DNA of 63,345 nt from Acidobacteriaceae bacterium (GCA_027452125.1 DAIDGZ010000033.1:1-63345), one strand, 5' to 3'. Shown: positions 35,612 to 45,467, counted from the stretch's first letter. Notes: a model not told the origin generated them from the letters alone. Numbers and translations are program-made.

Positions 35612-37969
35612 GTGTATTTCTATAGGGCATGGCAGATTCCTCTGGTGGTAAGCGCGGCATTGGCCGTGGTTACCGCGAGTACAAATGTACAGGCGCAGTT
35701 TGTTACCGGTGATGTGCCGCATCCCTTGCCGATGCAGACGCAGCGCACAGCGCATGGATTGAGCGCGCACAACGATCGCGAACTGCTTGAGGTGACGATC
35801 TGCAGCGCGTCTGTAGTGCATGTGACCGCACGCCCGATAGGCGCCAAGAAGGATGACTCTGCAAAGCCGTGGATGCTACCGGAAGCACAGGCTTGTCCGG
35901 GGAGTTCCTTCAACTATGAGCAATCAGGAGATCAGACCAAGCTGATCACTCCGCGCATGGTGATTTCCCTTTCAGCCAGGGCTGGGAGCCTGAATTTCAA
36001 GACGGCAAGCGGCGAGACGCTGTTGCAAGAGCAGTCCAACCTGGGGCGCACGTATCTGCCCTCCGATGCGCCGGGGCTTTACCACGTCGAAGATCGGTTC
36101 CGGCCGGATGCTACCGAGGGAATCTACGGTCTGGGCCAGCATCAGAGCGGTATGTTTAACTATCGCGGCAGCACGCTGGAACTGGGCCAGAATAATACGG
36201 ACATCGCGATTCCGCTCATGGTCTCCAGCAAAGGCTACGGAGTGCTGTGGAACACGGCCTCTTTCAGCTACGTGGACAACCGCTTTCCGCTGGAACTGAA
36301 CTTTGAGTCGATGGCTGCGGGACAGGTGGACTACTACGTTCTCTACGGGCCAGAGATGGATCAGATTCTGCACGAGTATCGATCCATGATCGGCCACGTG
36401 CCGCTGTTTCCGGAGTGGGCTTACGGCTTCTGGCAGTCGAAGGACCGCTACAAAACACAGGCGGAGATTCTGGATGTGGCCCACGAATACCGTGCGCGGC
36501 ATATCCCAATGGATGCGATAGTGCAGGACTGGTTTTGGTGGAAGGACGGCGGCAAGGGAGATCCGATTTTCAATTCGGGCTACACCGACGTACCGGCAGA
36601 ACTGAAAGACCTGCATGCAGAGCATGTACACGCCATGATCTCGGCCTGGGCCATGATGGACTCCACGGCAGAGAACTACAAGGTCATGCACCAAGAGGGC
36701 TTCGAAATTCCGGGGACACGCGTGTACGATGCGACCAATCCTGCAGCGCGGGATTTCTTCTGGAAGCGATTTGTCGGCAAGTTGTTTGCGCAGGGCTGGG
36801 ATGCCTTCTGGCTGGACAGCTCAGAGCCGGAAGAATACTGGCCGCATTCGGGCGATGCGATTTTGCGCTACAAGAACCTGCACATAGGCAGCGGACTCGC
36901 ATATACGAACATCTTCCCCATGGAGCATACGGCCGGTGTCGAGGCGCACTGGAAGGAGACTGATCCGGAGAAGCGAGTTTTTCTGCTTACACGCTCAGCC
37001 TTTGCCGGGCAGCAGAGGAATGGTGCGGCGGTCTGGTCGGGCGATGTCTACAGCACATGGTGGGCGTTGCAGCACCAGGTGCCGGCCGGGTTGAACTTCG
37101 CTCTCTCCGGCTATCCCTACTGGACGACGGATATCGGTGGGTACCATCAGCCTTATCCGGGGGCAGCAAATGAGCCAGCGTATCAGGAACTCTATGCGCG
37201 GTGGTACGAGTACGGAACGTTTTGCCCAATCTTCCGCACTCACGGGCATCGGGATCACAACGAGATGTGGACTTATGACCGCGTCTTCCCCACGCTGCTG
37301 GAGTTTGACCGGCTGCGTTACCGGTTGATGCCGTACATTTACTCACTGGCATGGAAGGTGACCAACGAGGACTACACCATTCAGCGGCCGCTGCTCATGG
37401 ATTTCCGCGCCGATGAGAAGACCTGGCAGATAGGCGACGAGTTTCTCTTCGGACCTGCGATTCTGGTGAGCCCCGTGATCACGGAGCATGCCACGCGGCG
37501 CCAGGTCTATCTGCCCGCAGGAACAGACTGGTATGACTTCTGGACAGGAAAACGGATTGCGGGTGGACAGCAGATCGAGGCGGCAGCTCCTTTGAACCGG
37601 ATTCCGCTGGATGTGCGGGCTGGTTCCATTGTGCCCATGGGACCGGTGATTGAGTACGCCACCGAGTCCAGTGATCCGATTGAGTTGCGCATCTATCCAG
37701 GGGCAAATGGGGAATTCGCGCTCTATGAAGACGAGGGCGACAACTATAGCTACCAGAAGGGGGCGCATACACTCATTCCGCTGCGCTGGAACGACGCAAC
37801 ACGCACGCTGACGGTGGGTACACGGCAAGGCAGCTATCCCGGAATGCCGGCCGGGCATACGTTCAACATTGTTCTTGTGCGGGAGGGCTATGGCGTAGGA
37901 GGGGATGTAACGGCAGCACCGGAGAAGAGCATTCACTACAGTGGCTCAGAACTTCAGGTAAAGTTCTGA
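35612..37969 (+). CDS. Secreted glycoside hydrolase family 31 (alpha-xylosidase/alpha-glucosidase-like)
   Basis: This 785-residue enzyme starts at GTG 35612 (GAGGTGG upstream; GTG 35588 is the alternative) and has a signal peptide ending near VQAQF. An N-terminal galactose-mutarotase-like domain is followed by the GH31 barrel: DAIVQDWFWWKDGG, then WLDSSEPEEYW with the nucleophile aspartate, SGYPYWTTDIGGY, and FRTHGHRDHNEMW in the acid-base region. The C-terminal part (WYDFWTGKRIAGGQ, VRAGSIVPMGP and FALYEDEGDNYSYQKGA) is the beta-sandwich and DUF5110-like domain. The order fits alpha-xylosidases acting on xyloglucan oligosaccharides, but the exact substrate is not fixed by sequence. Confidence 0.88.
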   Translation: MYFYRAWQIPLVVSAALAVVTASTNVQAQFVTGDVPHPLPMQTQRTAHGLSAHNDRELLEVTICSASVVHVTARPIGAKKDDSAKPWMLPEAQACPGSSFNYEQSGDQTKLITPRMVISLSARAGSLNFKTASGETLLQEQSNLGRTYLPSDAPGLYHVEDRFRPDATEGIYGLGQHQSGMFNYRGSTLELGQNNTDIAIPLMVSSKGYGVLWNTASFSYVDNRFPLELNFESMAAGQVDYYVLYGPEMDQILHEYRSMIGHVPLFPEWAYGFWQSKDRYKTQAEILDVAHEYRARHIPMDAIVQDWFWWKDGGKGDPIFNSGYTDVPAELKDLHAEHVHAMISAWAMMDSTAENYKVMHQEGFEIPGTRVYDATNPAARDFFWKRFVGKLFAQGWDAFWLDSSEPEEYWPHSGDAILRYKNLHIGSGLAYTNIFPMEHTAGVEAHWKETDPEKRVFLLTRSAFAGQQRNGAAVWSGDVYSTWWALQHQVPAGLNFALSGYPYWTTDIGGYHQPYPGAANEPAYQELYARWYEYGTFCPIFRTHGHRDHNEMWTYDRVFPTLLEFDRLRYRLMPYIYSLAWKVTNEDYTIQRPLLMDFRADEKTWQIGDEFLFGPAILVSPVITEHATRRQVYLPAGTDWYDFWTGKRIAGGQQIEAAAPLNRIPLDVRAGSIVPMGPVIEYATESSDPIELRIYPGANGEFALYEDEGDNYSYQKGAHTLIPLRWNDATRTLTVGTRQGSYPGMPAGHTFNIVLVREGYGVGGDVTAAPEKSIHYSGSELQVKF

Positions 37970-38000
37970 GCCAGCCGGGAAGCGGGCGTGCAGGAGAAGC

Positions 38001-39074
38001 CTACTGCACGCCGTTCTGCTTGAGGATTTCATCGGCCAGGTAGTTATGGATCTTGGCCTGATCCTGGAGCATTTCGAAATAGGCGTCCCGCAGCAGCTGT
38101 GCCTGGGCATCGCGCAATTGCTGGCGGATGGCCTGCTGGACGCGGGGGTCATTGAGTTCCCGCTGGCCTGCGGGTTCGCGGGAGAGCAGCTTGTAGATGG
38201 CATATCCAGCGACCTTGTGGCCAGGTCCCTGTCCGGCATAGATGGGCATGATTCCGGTGGTCTCGCCGGGCTTGAGTTTGCCGATGGCCGCGTACACCTC
38301 AGGGTCGCCCTTCAGAGCAGACTCGGCGACGAAGCCCATGTCTCCGCCGTTGGAGGCGGTGTTGGGGTCATCCGAGTTCATGGCCACGGTGGCGAAGTCC
38401 TCGCCACTCACCAGCCGGTTTTGCAGGGCCTGAATCTTCTTGTGCGCATCCGCCTCGGTGACCGGCTTGCTGGGCATATTGGCATTCTGCTGTTGCGGCA
38501 TGGCCGAGGCTACGATCTGCGCCAGGTGGTACTGCGGCTCGATCAGATTGAACTCTGTCTTGTGCGCGGCGTAGTACGCGGCGATCGCCGTGTTGGTGAT
38601 GTTGATCTTGGACTCAATCTCCTTGTTCAGGAGCTTGGTCTTGGTGAGTGACCGGCGCAGGTCGCGCTTGAGGTCATCGAGGGTCAGGCCGCGCTGCTTG
38701 AGCTGGTTGTTGAACTCGTCTTCGGTGTAGGGGGCCTTCATCTCAGTCAGGCGCGCGTTGACATCCTCGTCGGTGGCCACCAGGTTAAGTTTGGCGGCGC
38801 GCTGCTGAAGGATTTCATCCTCCACCATCTGATGAAGGATGGTGAGGCGGCGAATGTCGGCCTCTTCGGGCGTCAACTGCTGGGGCGTATTACCGAGGCT
38901 GGCGTTGTAGTACTTCTCCAGATCGGCGCGCATGATGTCCTTGCCGTTCACGGTGGCCACCACGTCGGACGATGGCGAGCGATGGCAACCGGCGATGCCG
39001 GCCAGCATTACTCCGCCCGCAAACAAGGCAACGGCAAAATGACGGCGAACGCGATGAAAGGATTGCACGGTCAA
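38001..39074 (-). CDS. SurA/PrsA-like peptidyl-prolyl isomerase lipoprotein
   Basis: The 357-residue protein is a periplasmic folding factor. The start is taken as TTG 39074, with AGGAGAG on the reverse strand (GTG 39068 is an alternative). A lipobox GIAGC near residue 29 predicts a lipid anchor. A SurA-like helical N-terminal region (VNGKDIMRADLEKYY, VEDEILQQRAAKLNLVATDEDVNARL) precedes a parvulin-type domain: YHLAQIVAS, SGEDFATVAMNSDDPNTASNGGDMGF and KPGETTGIM. The gene is transcribed after the DsbA-like gene with an 80-base gap, suggesting a folding operon. Confidence 0.85.
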   Translation of the reverse strand: MTVQSFHRVRRHFAVALFAGGVMLAGIAGCHRSPSSDVVATVNGKDIMRADLEKYYNASLGNTPQQLTPEEADIRRLTILHQMVEDEILQQRAAKLNLVATDEDVNARLTEMKAPYTEDEFNNQLKQRGLTLDDLKRDLRRSLTKTKLLNKEIESKINITNTAIAAYYAAHKTEFNLIEPQYHLAQIVASAMPQQQNANMPSKPVTEADAHKKIQALQNRLVSGEDFATVAMNSDDPNTASNGGDMGFVAESALKGDPEVYAAIGKLKPGETTGIMPIYAGQGPGHKVAGYAIYKLLSREPAGQRELNDPRVQQAIRQQLRDAQAQLLRDAYFEMLQDQAKIHNYLADEILKQNGVQ

Positions 39075-39154
39075 CCTGATCTCTCCTGTGGGCTTCAAAC
39101 GCCCTGGCAAACAAGAATAAACTCCAACACCTGCGCGGCGATAGCGGCGCAGGG

Positions 39155-40102
39155 CTAATTTCCAGACTGGGCGGGCGCGGCGGCAGTGGCCGGCGCAGCC
39201 TCGGGCGGCGGCTGCACGCCTGCCTCCCGCAGTGTGCGATCGATGACCATCCACAGCTCACTCTGGGGAACAGCGCCACCATTGACCAACTCGCCATTGA
39301 CGAAGACGGCCGGGGTGCCATCCAGATGCAGGTCTGCGGCTTCCTTCATTTCGGCACGAATACTTGTCTCATCCTGCTTGGCAATGCAGGCGCTGAGTTT
39401 GTTCATGTCCAGATGGCTCTGGGAGGCCTGGTCGCGAGCGGTACGATCGAGCGCGGCAAAGCTCTTCTGCGGGTTCTGGCCGTCGCCGGTGATCTCATCG
39501 CCGTGGGAGTGGAGGTAATCCACATAATTCCAATAGGCATCGCCGTTTTGGTCGGCCAGGCAGTTGGCGTCTACGGCCGCGTGCATTGCCCAGGGGTGGA
39601 TTTCAACCAACGGATTGTCCTTGTAAATGAAGCGCACGAGGCCCTTGTAGTGATTGATTGTGGCCGGGAAGAGCGTGTGGTGCATGCGCGCGCAGTAGGG
39701 GCACTCAAGATCGTCAAAGTTCACGATGGTGATCTTGGCGTTGGGATTTCCACGGACAGGGCGGCCCGCAGTATCCAATGCGGACTCAGGATCCTTAGCG
39801 AGGTCGAAGGTGCTGAGGCGCGCCAGAGTCTTCTCATCCTGCGACAGCAGAAAGTCAACTACCGTCTTTTGCGGGCCACGCGAAATGGTCACGGGCAACT
39901 CGTTGTAGCCACTGATCTTGCTGGGAGAAAGTGCGCCGAGGGTCACGTCCACATCCGGCGGGATGCTGAAGCGGGAACGCACCTGAATCTCGATGCGGCG
40001 TTGGATCTCGGGTGCGATAGACCCCTGGGAGGCAAGTTGCGCTTTGCAGCCCGCTGCCAGGCTTAGCGCCAGTAGACAGGCAAAGAAACGAATACGTGAC
40101 AA
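39155..40102 (-). CDS. DsbA/thioredoxin-like lipoprotein
   Basis: A 315-residue disulfide-exchange protein with a TTG start at 40102, preceded by AGAGGAA. A lipobox LAAGC lies near residue 18. An N-terminal region of about 100 residues ([36 protein letters not shown]) looks like a beta domain seen before thioredoxin domains. Then [16 protein letters not shown] holds the active-site CPYC, and [16 protein letters not shown] is the cis-proline region. The gene shares direction with the PPIase gene. It may catalyse disulfide formation or isomerisation in exported proteins, including the cysteine-paired ASH repeats; the last is speculation. Confidence 0.85.
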   Translation of the reverse strand: MSRIRFFACLLALSLAAGCKAQLASQGSIAPEIQRRIEIQVRSRFSIPPDVDVTLGALSPSKISGYNELPVTISRGPQKTVVDFLLSQDEKTLARLSTFDLAKDPESALDTAGRPVRGNPNAKITIVNFDDLECPYCARMHHTLFPATINHYKGLVRFIYKDNPLVEIHPWAMHAAVDANCLADQNGDAYWNYVDYLHSHGDEITGDGQNPQKSFAALDRTARDQASQSHLDMNKLSACIAKQDETSIRAEMKEAADLHLDGTPAVFVNGELVNGGAVPQSELWMVIDRTLREAGVQPPPEAAPATAAAPAQSGN

Positions 40103-40370
40103 GTGGAATTCCTCTGAGGAAAAGGATACTCCACCGGAGCCGCTTGACGGACGGTGGGAGTCCCTGATTCCTGCCGTGCAAGATTTTAGACGGACGAGCG
40201 TCCGGCAGGGCATCTGGCAGGGGGCAGGGCAATTCCCGAGGAAACGAAAATTCACTTGCATTTTGCAATGCAGTTGGAGAGAATCGCTCATTGGCGCCGC
40301 TCTTCCTCGGGGCACTCCCTGTGCGGCGCCTACAGATCGCCGGGGTTCGCTCTGGCGGCAGGAGGCCGAG

Positions 40371-41552
40371 ATGAGCAGTGTGCGTGTGCTGGTGGGGACG
40401 CGGAAGGGTGCGTTTATCCTGTCCGCCGATGGAAAGCGGAAAGACTGGACGGTGAGCGGGCCGTTCTTTGCCGGGTGGGAGATTTATCACATGAAGGGAT
40501 CGCCGGTGAATCCCGACCGGATTTATGTTTCGCAGTCGAGTGGATGGTTTGGGCAGATTCTGCAGCGGTCAGACGATGGCGGCAAGACCTGGCAGCAGCC
40601 CGGACTTCAGCCTGGCGAGCCTGCCATGCCAGCCTTCCCCGACAAAGCGCCCAATCGCTTTGTTTACGACACGTCGGATGCCAGTGGCAAGGAACTGACT
40701 ACGCACCAGTGGTACGACGGCACGCAGCATCCGTGGGAGTTCAAGCGGGTTTGGCACCTGGAACCCTGCCTGACGGATGCGGAGGCAGTGTACGCGGGCG
40801 TGGAGGATGCTGCACTGTTTCAGTCCAAGGATGGCGGGGGGAGCTGGCAGGAGCTCTCTGGCCTGCGGGGCCACGGCACCGGGCCGAAGTGGCAGCCGGG
40901 CGCGGGTGGAATGTGCCTACATACGATCCTGCTGGACCCGGTGCATGCGGGCCGGATGTATATTGCGATCTCGGCAGCCGGCGCCTTCCGTACGGATGAT
41001 GGTGGAGCCACCTGGAAGCCGATCAATCGCGGGCTGAAGTCAAATTTCATGCCCGATCCGTCTGCCGAGGTGGGCCACTGCGTACACCACGTGGCCATGC
41101 ATCCGGCACGGCCCCAAGTGCTCTACATGCAGAAGCACTGGGATGTGATGCGGAGCGACGATGCCGGCGAGAACTGGTACGAAGTGAGCGGAAACCTGCC
41201 GACCGACTTCGGGTTTGTTATCGATGTCCATGCGCATGAGCCGGAGACGGTGTACGTGGTGCCGATCAAGAGCGATTCGGAGCATTTTCCTCTGGATGGC
41301 GCCTTGAAGGTGTATCGCAGCCGGACGGGGGGCAATGAGTGGGAGGCGCTCACGAAGGGGCTGCCGCAAAAGGATTGTTACGTGAACGTACTGCGCGACG
41401 CTATGGCGGTGGACCAGATGGAGAAGTGCGGCGTTTACTTTGGCACAACCGGCGGTCAGGTGTACGCCTCCCCGGATGGCGGTGAGACGTGGTCAGCCAT
41501 TGTGCACGATCTGCCGGCGGTCCTTTCGGTGGAGGTCCAGACACTGGCATGA
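40371..41552 (+). CDS. Asp-box (BNR/sortilin-like) beta-propeller protein
   Basis: The 393-residue protein starts at ATG 40371, 5 bases after GGAGG. It has no signal peptide, so it is probably cytoplasmic. Asp-box motifs recur at the blades: [32 protein letters not shown] and SPDGGETW. It begins [21 protein letters not shown], a family start seen in single propeller proteins annotated as sialidase-like. Typical sialidase arginine triad residues are not obvious. Its stop overlaps the start of a MoaD/ThiS-like gene (ATGA), so the pair is co-translated. Confidence 0.8.
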   Translation: MSSVRVLVGTRKGAFILSADGKRKDWTVSGPFFAGWEIYHMKGSPVNPDRIYVSQSSGWFGQILQRSDDGGKTWQQPGLQPGEPAMPAFPDKAPNRFVYDTSDASGKELTTHQWYDGTQHPWEFKRVWHLEPCLTDAEAVYAGVEDAALFQSKDGGGSWQELSGLRGHGTGPKWQPGAGGMCLHTILLDPVHAGRMYIAISAAGAFRTDDGGATWKPINRGLKSNFMPDPSAEVGHCVHHVAMHPARPQVLYMQKHWDVMRSDDAGENWYEVSGNLPTDFGFVIDVHAHEPETVYVVPIKSDSEHFPLDGALKVYRSRTGGNEWEALTKGLPQKDCYVNVLRDAMAVDQMEKCGVYFGTTGGQVYASPDGGETWSAIVHDLPAVLSVEVQTLA

Positions 41553-41845
41553 TTCAAGTGGTGCTGCCCTATCATCTGCGGAACCTGGCGCAGGCGGAGG
41601 GAGATGTGATGCTCGATGTGCCAGCGCCGGTGACTCTGGCGCGGGTGCTGGACGTTCTGGAGCAGCTATATCCCATGCTGCGGGGGACGATTCGCGAGTA
41701 TGAGACGGGAAAGCGCAGGGCTTTTCTGCGCTTCTTTGCCTGCGCAGAAGACTGGTCGCATGAGCCGATGGACAAGCCGCTGCCGGAGGCCGTTGCGCAA
41801 GGCCGCGAACCTCTTCTGGTGGTGGGGGCAATTGCCGGAGGGTGA
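41549..41845 (+). CDS. MoaD/ThiS-like ubiquitin-fold protein ending in Gly-Gly
   Basis: A 98-residue protein with the MoaD/ThiS beta-grasp pattern: [22 protein letters not shown], then [21 protein letters not shown], and a last strand [11 protein letters not shown] that terminates exactly in the diglycine used for adenylation. MoaD and ThiS donate sulfur from a C-terminal thiocarboxylate, and ubiquitin-like relatives tag proteins. No thiF/moeB or moaE gene is adjacent. The translational coupling to the Asp-box propeller gene suggests a functional partnership that sequence does not explain. Confidence 0.75.
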   Translation: MIQVVLPYHLRNLAQAEGDVMLDVPAPVTLARVLDVLEQLYPMLRGTIREYETGKRRAFLRFFACAEDWSHEPMDKPLPEAVAQGREPLLVVGAIAGG

Positions 41846-41876
41846 AAGGGGCAGGGAACCTGTAAGACTAAGCGAG

Positions 41877-42875
41877 TCAGTCGGTGGCAGATGATTTTGC
41901 AGAACGGGCTTGCCTGGTGCGGGCCGGCCGCCGGGCTGGCGCAACATCCGCGCCAAGAAACCTGCTCCAGCGCAGCTCGCGGGCTTGTGGGGCGCGTCGT
42001 GCCTGGGCAATGGCCAGATCGGCCATCTGCTCCACCAGCCATTCGAAGTTGGCCTCTCCGATGGAGTGCAGGTCCGCGTCAGGCGCGGGATTCATAAAGT
42101 CGATAGCGTAGGGCGCGCCATTTTCCACCGCAAACTCCACTGTATTCATTTGATAGCCCAGCGCATTGCAGAGCTTCAGAGCATCGCGCTGCATGCGCTG
42201 TAAAAGCCTTGTGCCGCAATGTGGCGGCGTCTGCACGTAGCGCTCAGTGAATGGGCGGCGCGGGTCGTATACGGTGACGCGCACGTGTTTAGAGCCCGCG
42301 ACAAAGCAACGGAAATATTCGGTGTAATGTACGGCCTTCTGGTAGACCATGCAGAGATCGCGCGAGGCATCGTAGGCACGGAAGAAGTCTTCGCGGCTAC
42401 GCACCTCGTGGACGTCGCGCCATCCGCCGCCATCGATGGGCTTGAGGAAGCCGTGTTCACCCACATACGCAAAGACGCGCTCCCAGTCCAAGGGAAACTC
42501 CAGATTGCGCATGGACTTGTCCGTTGTGCCCTGAGGGAGCTGCTTGTGGGGCAACATGACGGTGGGCGGCACAGCCACGCCGAGCCGGGCCGCGAGCGTG
42601 TAGTTGAAGAACTTGTCGTCTGCCGAGCACCAGAAGGGATTGTTGATGATGGCAGTGCCATAAAGCGCGGCATGCTTCAGAAAGGCGCGATAGAAGGGCA
42701 CATCATGCGAGATGCGATCGACGATTACGGCATAGGCGGGCGGCTTGTCCAGACGAATGGCGCCTGTTTCCACGAATTCGGCGCGGATGCCAGCGACGTT
42801 GAGCGCATTGATGCGTTGCACCAGCGCTCCGGGAAAGCTATTCTCCATGCCAAACAGAACGCCGATTGTCTTCAT
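41877..42875 (-). CDS. ATP-grasp family protein (RimK-like)
   Basis: The 332-residue product starts at ATG 42875. It contains a pre-ATP-grasp region (MKTIGVLFGMENSFP, DRISHDVPFYRAFLKHAA), the central ATP-grasp parts FLKPIDGGGWRDVHEV and VYQKAVHY, and a C-terminal metal-binding segment VEFAVENGAPYAIDFMNPAPD. Related enzymes ligate a carboxylate to an amine or thiol via an acylphosphate. The substrate is unknown. The C-terminal 30 residues are Arg/Ala-rich and may be a disordered tail. It converges with the MoaD-like gene, leaving 31 bases between the stops. Confidence 0.8.
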   Translation of the reverse strand: MKTIGVLFGMENSFPGALVQRINALNVAGIRAEFVETGAIRLDKPPAYAVIVDRISHDVPFYRAFLKHAALYGTAIINNPFWCSADDKFFNYTLAARLGVAVPPTVMLPHKQLPQGTTDKSMRNLEFPLDWERVFAYVGEHGFLKPIDGGGWRDVHEVRSREDFFRAYDASRDLCMVYQKAVHYTEYFRCFVAGSKHVRVTVYDPRRPFTERYVQTPPHCGTRLLQRMQRDALKLCNALGYQMNTVEFAVENGAPYAIDFMNPAPDADLHSIGEANFEWLVEQMADLAIAQARRAPQARELRWSRFLGADVAPARRPARTRQARSAKSSATD

Positions 42876-42969
42876 GCGTACCCCTCAAGCGCGAGAAGGA
42901 GGCGGCTTGCGCACGCCTGCCAGACGAAGCCATTGTACGCAGATTGGACAGCAGCCTGCAGGCGGCACT

Positions 42970-43521
42970 TCAGCTGCGTCGCGCAGCTTGCCGGGCAGCA
43001 GCTTCAAGAATCTGCGGCAGGCGCTGCTGACGGTGCGCAAAGGAGCGCGCGAGGTCACGGCGTACAAAGCCAGCGGCGAGGCGGCCGAGTGGTCCGAAGG
43101 GCAGCGCGTAGTCAATCTGATCGCTGACTTGTGTGCCGGTCTGTCCATTGCGTATCTCCGCGCAAATGCCGTGGCGATGGCGGAAGAAGGCGAAGGGACC
43201 GCGCACCTGTTCATCGCAAAAGTGGCTGTTCCAGACGAACTCGGTGATGCGAGCCATCCAGCTTACGCGGCGAAGCATCCACTTGGCGGGATAAAAGCTG
43301 ATCAGAATCTCAGAGCCCACGCCCGCAGCTACGCTCTGGAAGCGTAATGCAGGATCTTCTGCTTGAGGGCGAGGGGGTGGAGGCACGATACGCGCATCTT
43401 CCACGCGCGTTTCCAGTGCGGGGGGCATCAGGTGCGGCAGATTGGTTGGATTGGCGAAGAAAGCAAACACAAGTTCGACGGGGTAGGGTACCCACTGGCT
43501 GGATTCGAAGCGTTCACTCAT
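42970..43521 (-). CDS. SRPBCC-fold protein
   Basis: This 183-residue protein (start ATG 43521) opens with ESSQWVPYPVELVFAFFANPTNLPHLMPP, the usual first strand and helix of the START/SRPBCC superfamily (YfjG/CDI-like). VGSEILISFYP and WMARITEFVWNSHFCDEQVRGPFAFFRHRH continue the helix-grip fold, which is completed by DQIDYALPFGPLGRLA. Members bind hydrophobic ligands or act as cell-division inhibitor-like proteins; no ligand can be inferred. It lies 94 bases upstream of the ATP-grasp gene on the same strand, so they may be co-transcribed. Confidence 0.75.
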   Translation of the reverse strand: MSERFESSQWVPYPVELVFAFFANPTNLPHLMPPALETRVEDARIVPPPPRPQAEDPALRFQSVAAGVGSEILISFYPAKWMLRRVSWMARITEFVWNSHFCDEQVRGPFAFFRHRHGICAEIRNGQTGTQVSDQIDYALPFGPLGRLAAGFVRRDLARSFAHRQQRLPQILEAAARQAARRS

Positions 43522-43571
43522 AGCTGTGATGGTAACCTCATGCGTCGATTCGCGCCCTGCTTGCTAATACA

Positions 43572-43601
43572 GAAGGAGGCATGCCGAAGCATACCTCCTT
43601 C
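43572..43601 (-). terminator. Terminator hairpin after the fasciclin gene
   Basis: On the reverse strand GAAGGAGG...CCTCCTTC encloses ATGC-TTCG-GCAT, an 8-bp plus 4-bp stem with a stable UUCG tetraloop. The following sequence is only moderately T-rich. Confidence 0.65.
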
Positions 43602-43653
43602 CTGGTCGCACGACCTGGGGAAAACCTGAAGCGTGCTCGTAGCCGCTGCGCGA

Positions 43654-44214
43654 TCAGGGGAGCAGCACGGCGTCGATCACGTGGATGACACCGTTCGACT
43701 GGTAGACGTCGGGGATGGTTACGGTAGCCATACCACCCTTGTCATCGGTGAGCATGACCTTGCCATCCTGCAGGGTGGCGGTGAGCGTTCCGCCTTCGAC
43801 GGTCTTCAGCTCAGCCTTGCCATGGCCGCGCTTGATCATGCGCACCAACTCATGCGAGGTAACCTTGCCGGGCACTACATGGTAGGTGAGCACCTTGACC
43901 AGCTGTGCCTTGTTCTCAGGCTTCAGCAGCGTGTCCACGGTGCCAGCGGGCAGCTTGGCAAAAGCTTCGTTAGTGGGTGCAAATACCGTGAATGGGCCGG
44001 GGCCTTCAAGCGTCTGAACCAGCCCGGCGGCCTTCACCGCTGCGACCAGAGTTGTATGGTCCTTGGAGTTCACAGCGTTCTCGACGATGTTCTTCGTGGC
44101 GTACATGGGAGCTCCGCCGACATCGGGGTCCTTCTGTGCGTGCATGGTGGCTGCGGGAGCAAGAAGTGCCAGGGCCGCGAGCAGAGCAAGAGATTGGTGA
44201 GCTTTACGAAACAT
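43654..44214 (-). CDS. Fasciclin (FAS1) domain secreted protein
   Basis: The 186-residue protein has a signal peptide (about 1-26, ending MHAQ) and one FAS1 domain: [51 protein letters not shown], then [12 protein letters not shown] and [13 protein letters not shown] at the end. FAS1 domains mediate adhesion or polysaccharide contact. It is monocistronic, with a UUCG hairpin downstream. Confidence 0.92.
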   Translation of the reverse strand: MFRKAHQSLALLAALALLAPAATMHAQKDPDVGGAPMYATKNIVENAVNSKDHTTLVAAVKAAGLVQTLEGPGPFTVFAPTNEAFAKLPAGTVDTLLKPENKAQLVKVLTYHVVPGKVTSHELVRMIKRGHGKAELKTVEGGTLTATLQDGKVMLTDDKGGMATVTIPDVYQSNGVIHVIDAVLLP

Positions 44215-44443
44215 CGGGTGTATGTCCTCCGGTGAAATTGACTACATCTCTAGAACGCGCCAACGGGAGGATTGGATTCGTGGCACTTCGAGCATTCTTG
44301 ATGCTGCCAACAGACGGCTACTTGTTTTGAAGGCCGGGATAAATGATGGTTCCGGAATGCCGCAGCGAGTACGCTCGTCTCGGCATGTCAGCACACACCT
44401 GAACTCTGTCACGTACCATGAATAAAAGAGACGATCGATACTC

Positions 44444-44962
44444 ATGATGCTTGACTCCTCATCCAGAGCTGCCAGAAAGCACAGACGCCACAACCGGGTT
44501 CTGGTCCTGATTGCCCTCTACAAATTGGGCCAGGCGTTGTTTTTTACGGCGATTGGCATCGGGGTTCTGCATCTACTCCACAAGGACATAGACGACGTGC
44601 TGGCACAGGTGGCGACCGCCCTGCGCTTCAACCCGGAGTCGCGTTTCGTCAACTTTGTGCTGGACAAGGCCTCCCTGATCAACGACCCTTTGCTGCGACG
44701 GATCGGCGCTGTTGCGTTTAGCTACGCGGCCGTGAGCCTGGTTGAGGGAATCGGGCTTTACCTGGAAAAGGCATGGGGTGAATATCTAACGCTTTTCATT
44801 ACCGCGTCATTCCTGCCCTGGGAGATCTTCGAGGTGTTCGTTCGGCTTACAGCGATTCGCATCAGCCTGCTGACGGTGAATCTGCTGGTCCTGCTTTATC
44901 TGCTTAAAGTGATTACCGAGCGGATACGGATGCGCCGTTCTGAAGAGTTGGCAGAGCTGTAA
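44444..44962 (+). CDS. DUF2127-like membrane protein
   Basis: The 172-residue protein has four predicted helices. A basic N-terminus (RAARKHRRHNR) precedes the first helix (VLVLIALYKLGQALFFTAIGIG). EGIGLYLEKAWGEYLTLFITASFLPWEIFEVFVRLTAIRISLLTVN is close to the DUF2127 pattern. Function is unknown. The 229 bases upstream (44215-44443) show no other gene; a TTTATTCA-like AT-rich stretch near 44417-44426 may be part of its promoter. Confidence 0.65.
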   Translation: MMLDSSSRAARKHRRHNRVLVLIALYKLGQALFFTAIGIGVLHLLHKDIDDVLAQVATALRFNPESRFVNFVLDKASLINDPLLRRIGAVAFSYAAVSLVEGIGLYLEKAWGEYLTLFITASFLPWEIFEVFVRLTAIRISLLTVNLLVLLYLLKVITERIRMRRSEELAEL

Positions 44963-45373
44963 CAGGGTGTCTGGGCCGGTGGCTGGTTCCGAGTCTGGCC
45001 TGATTTCACATGGCATCAATGGCTCTTGCGTTGTGCGAGGGATGGCATGCGATGTGCGGGACAATTCGAGTGCCGGAATATGAGAAATCTGTCGATCTGA
45101 TTACGAAAGATTATGCAGACTGCATTACGCCGGATAGATATCGTCCCCTATTTTCGCTCTTTATTCGCTTAATACACTTCTGGTCGTTGCCGCAAGCTTC
45201 AAAATGTCCACATGAACCAAAGTGGTAAATGATCACAACATATTGTGGTTTGCGTGGCAAAGATGCCGATTAGTTGAATCTGCGCCATTCTTGTAGCGAC
45301 TCCCTACTATCCGGCTCTAAATCTGTTGTGGAAAAGGCTCAATTTCCAGCTATCGCCCGAGGAGAAAGTGCGC
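44963..45373. other. AT-richer intergenic region before the dcw cluster
   Basis: No gene is convincing here. The part 45080-45300 is noticeably richer in A and T than the genes around it. It contains a TGATCACAA element (45229-45237) with a single CRP-like half site and several weak promoter-like hexamers. The mraZ promoter and operator follow at 45374. Confidence 0.4.
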
Positions 45374-45423
45374 GATACTTGGGTCAACGAGGGCCGAAGT
45401 GGGCCAATTTGGGGCCACTAGGG
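45374..45423 (+). promoter_or_regulatory. mraZ promoter -10 and MraZ operator (five phased boxes)
   Basis: GATACT (45374-45379) is a likely -10. From 45380 five W-GGG boxes occur with starts exactly 10 bases apart: TGGG at 45380, AGGG at 45390, TGGG at 45400, TGGG at 45410 and AGGG at 45420. MraZ rings bind TGGG-N repeats with 5-base spacers in other bacteria. The boxes cover the expected start of transcription (about 45386), as suits autorepression. Confidence 0.65.
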
Positions 45424-45467
45424 CGATTTGAGAGAGAATCGACGGTCCTCCATTGGGTGAGCAGATC

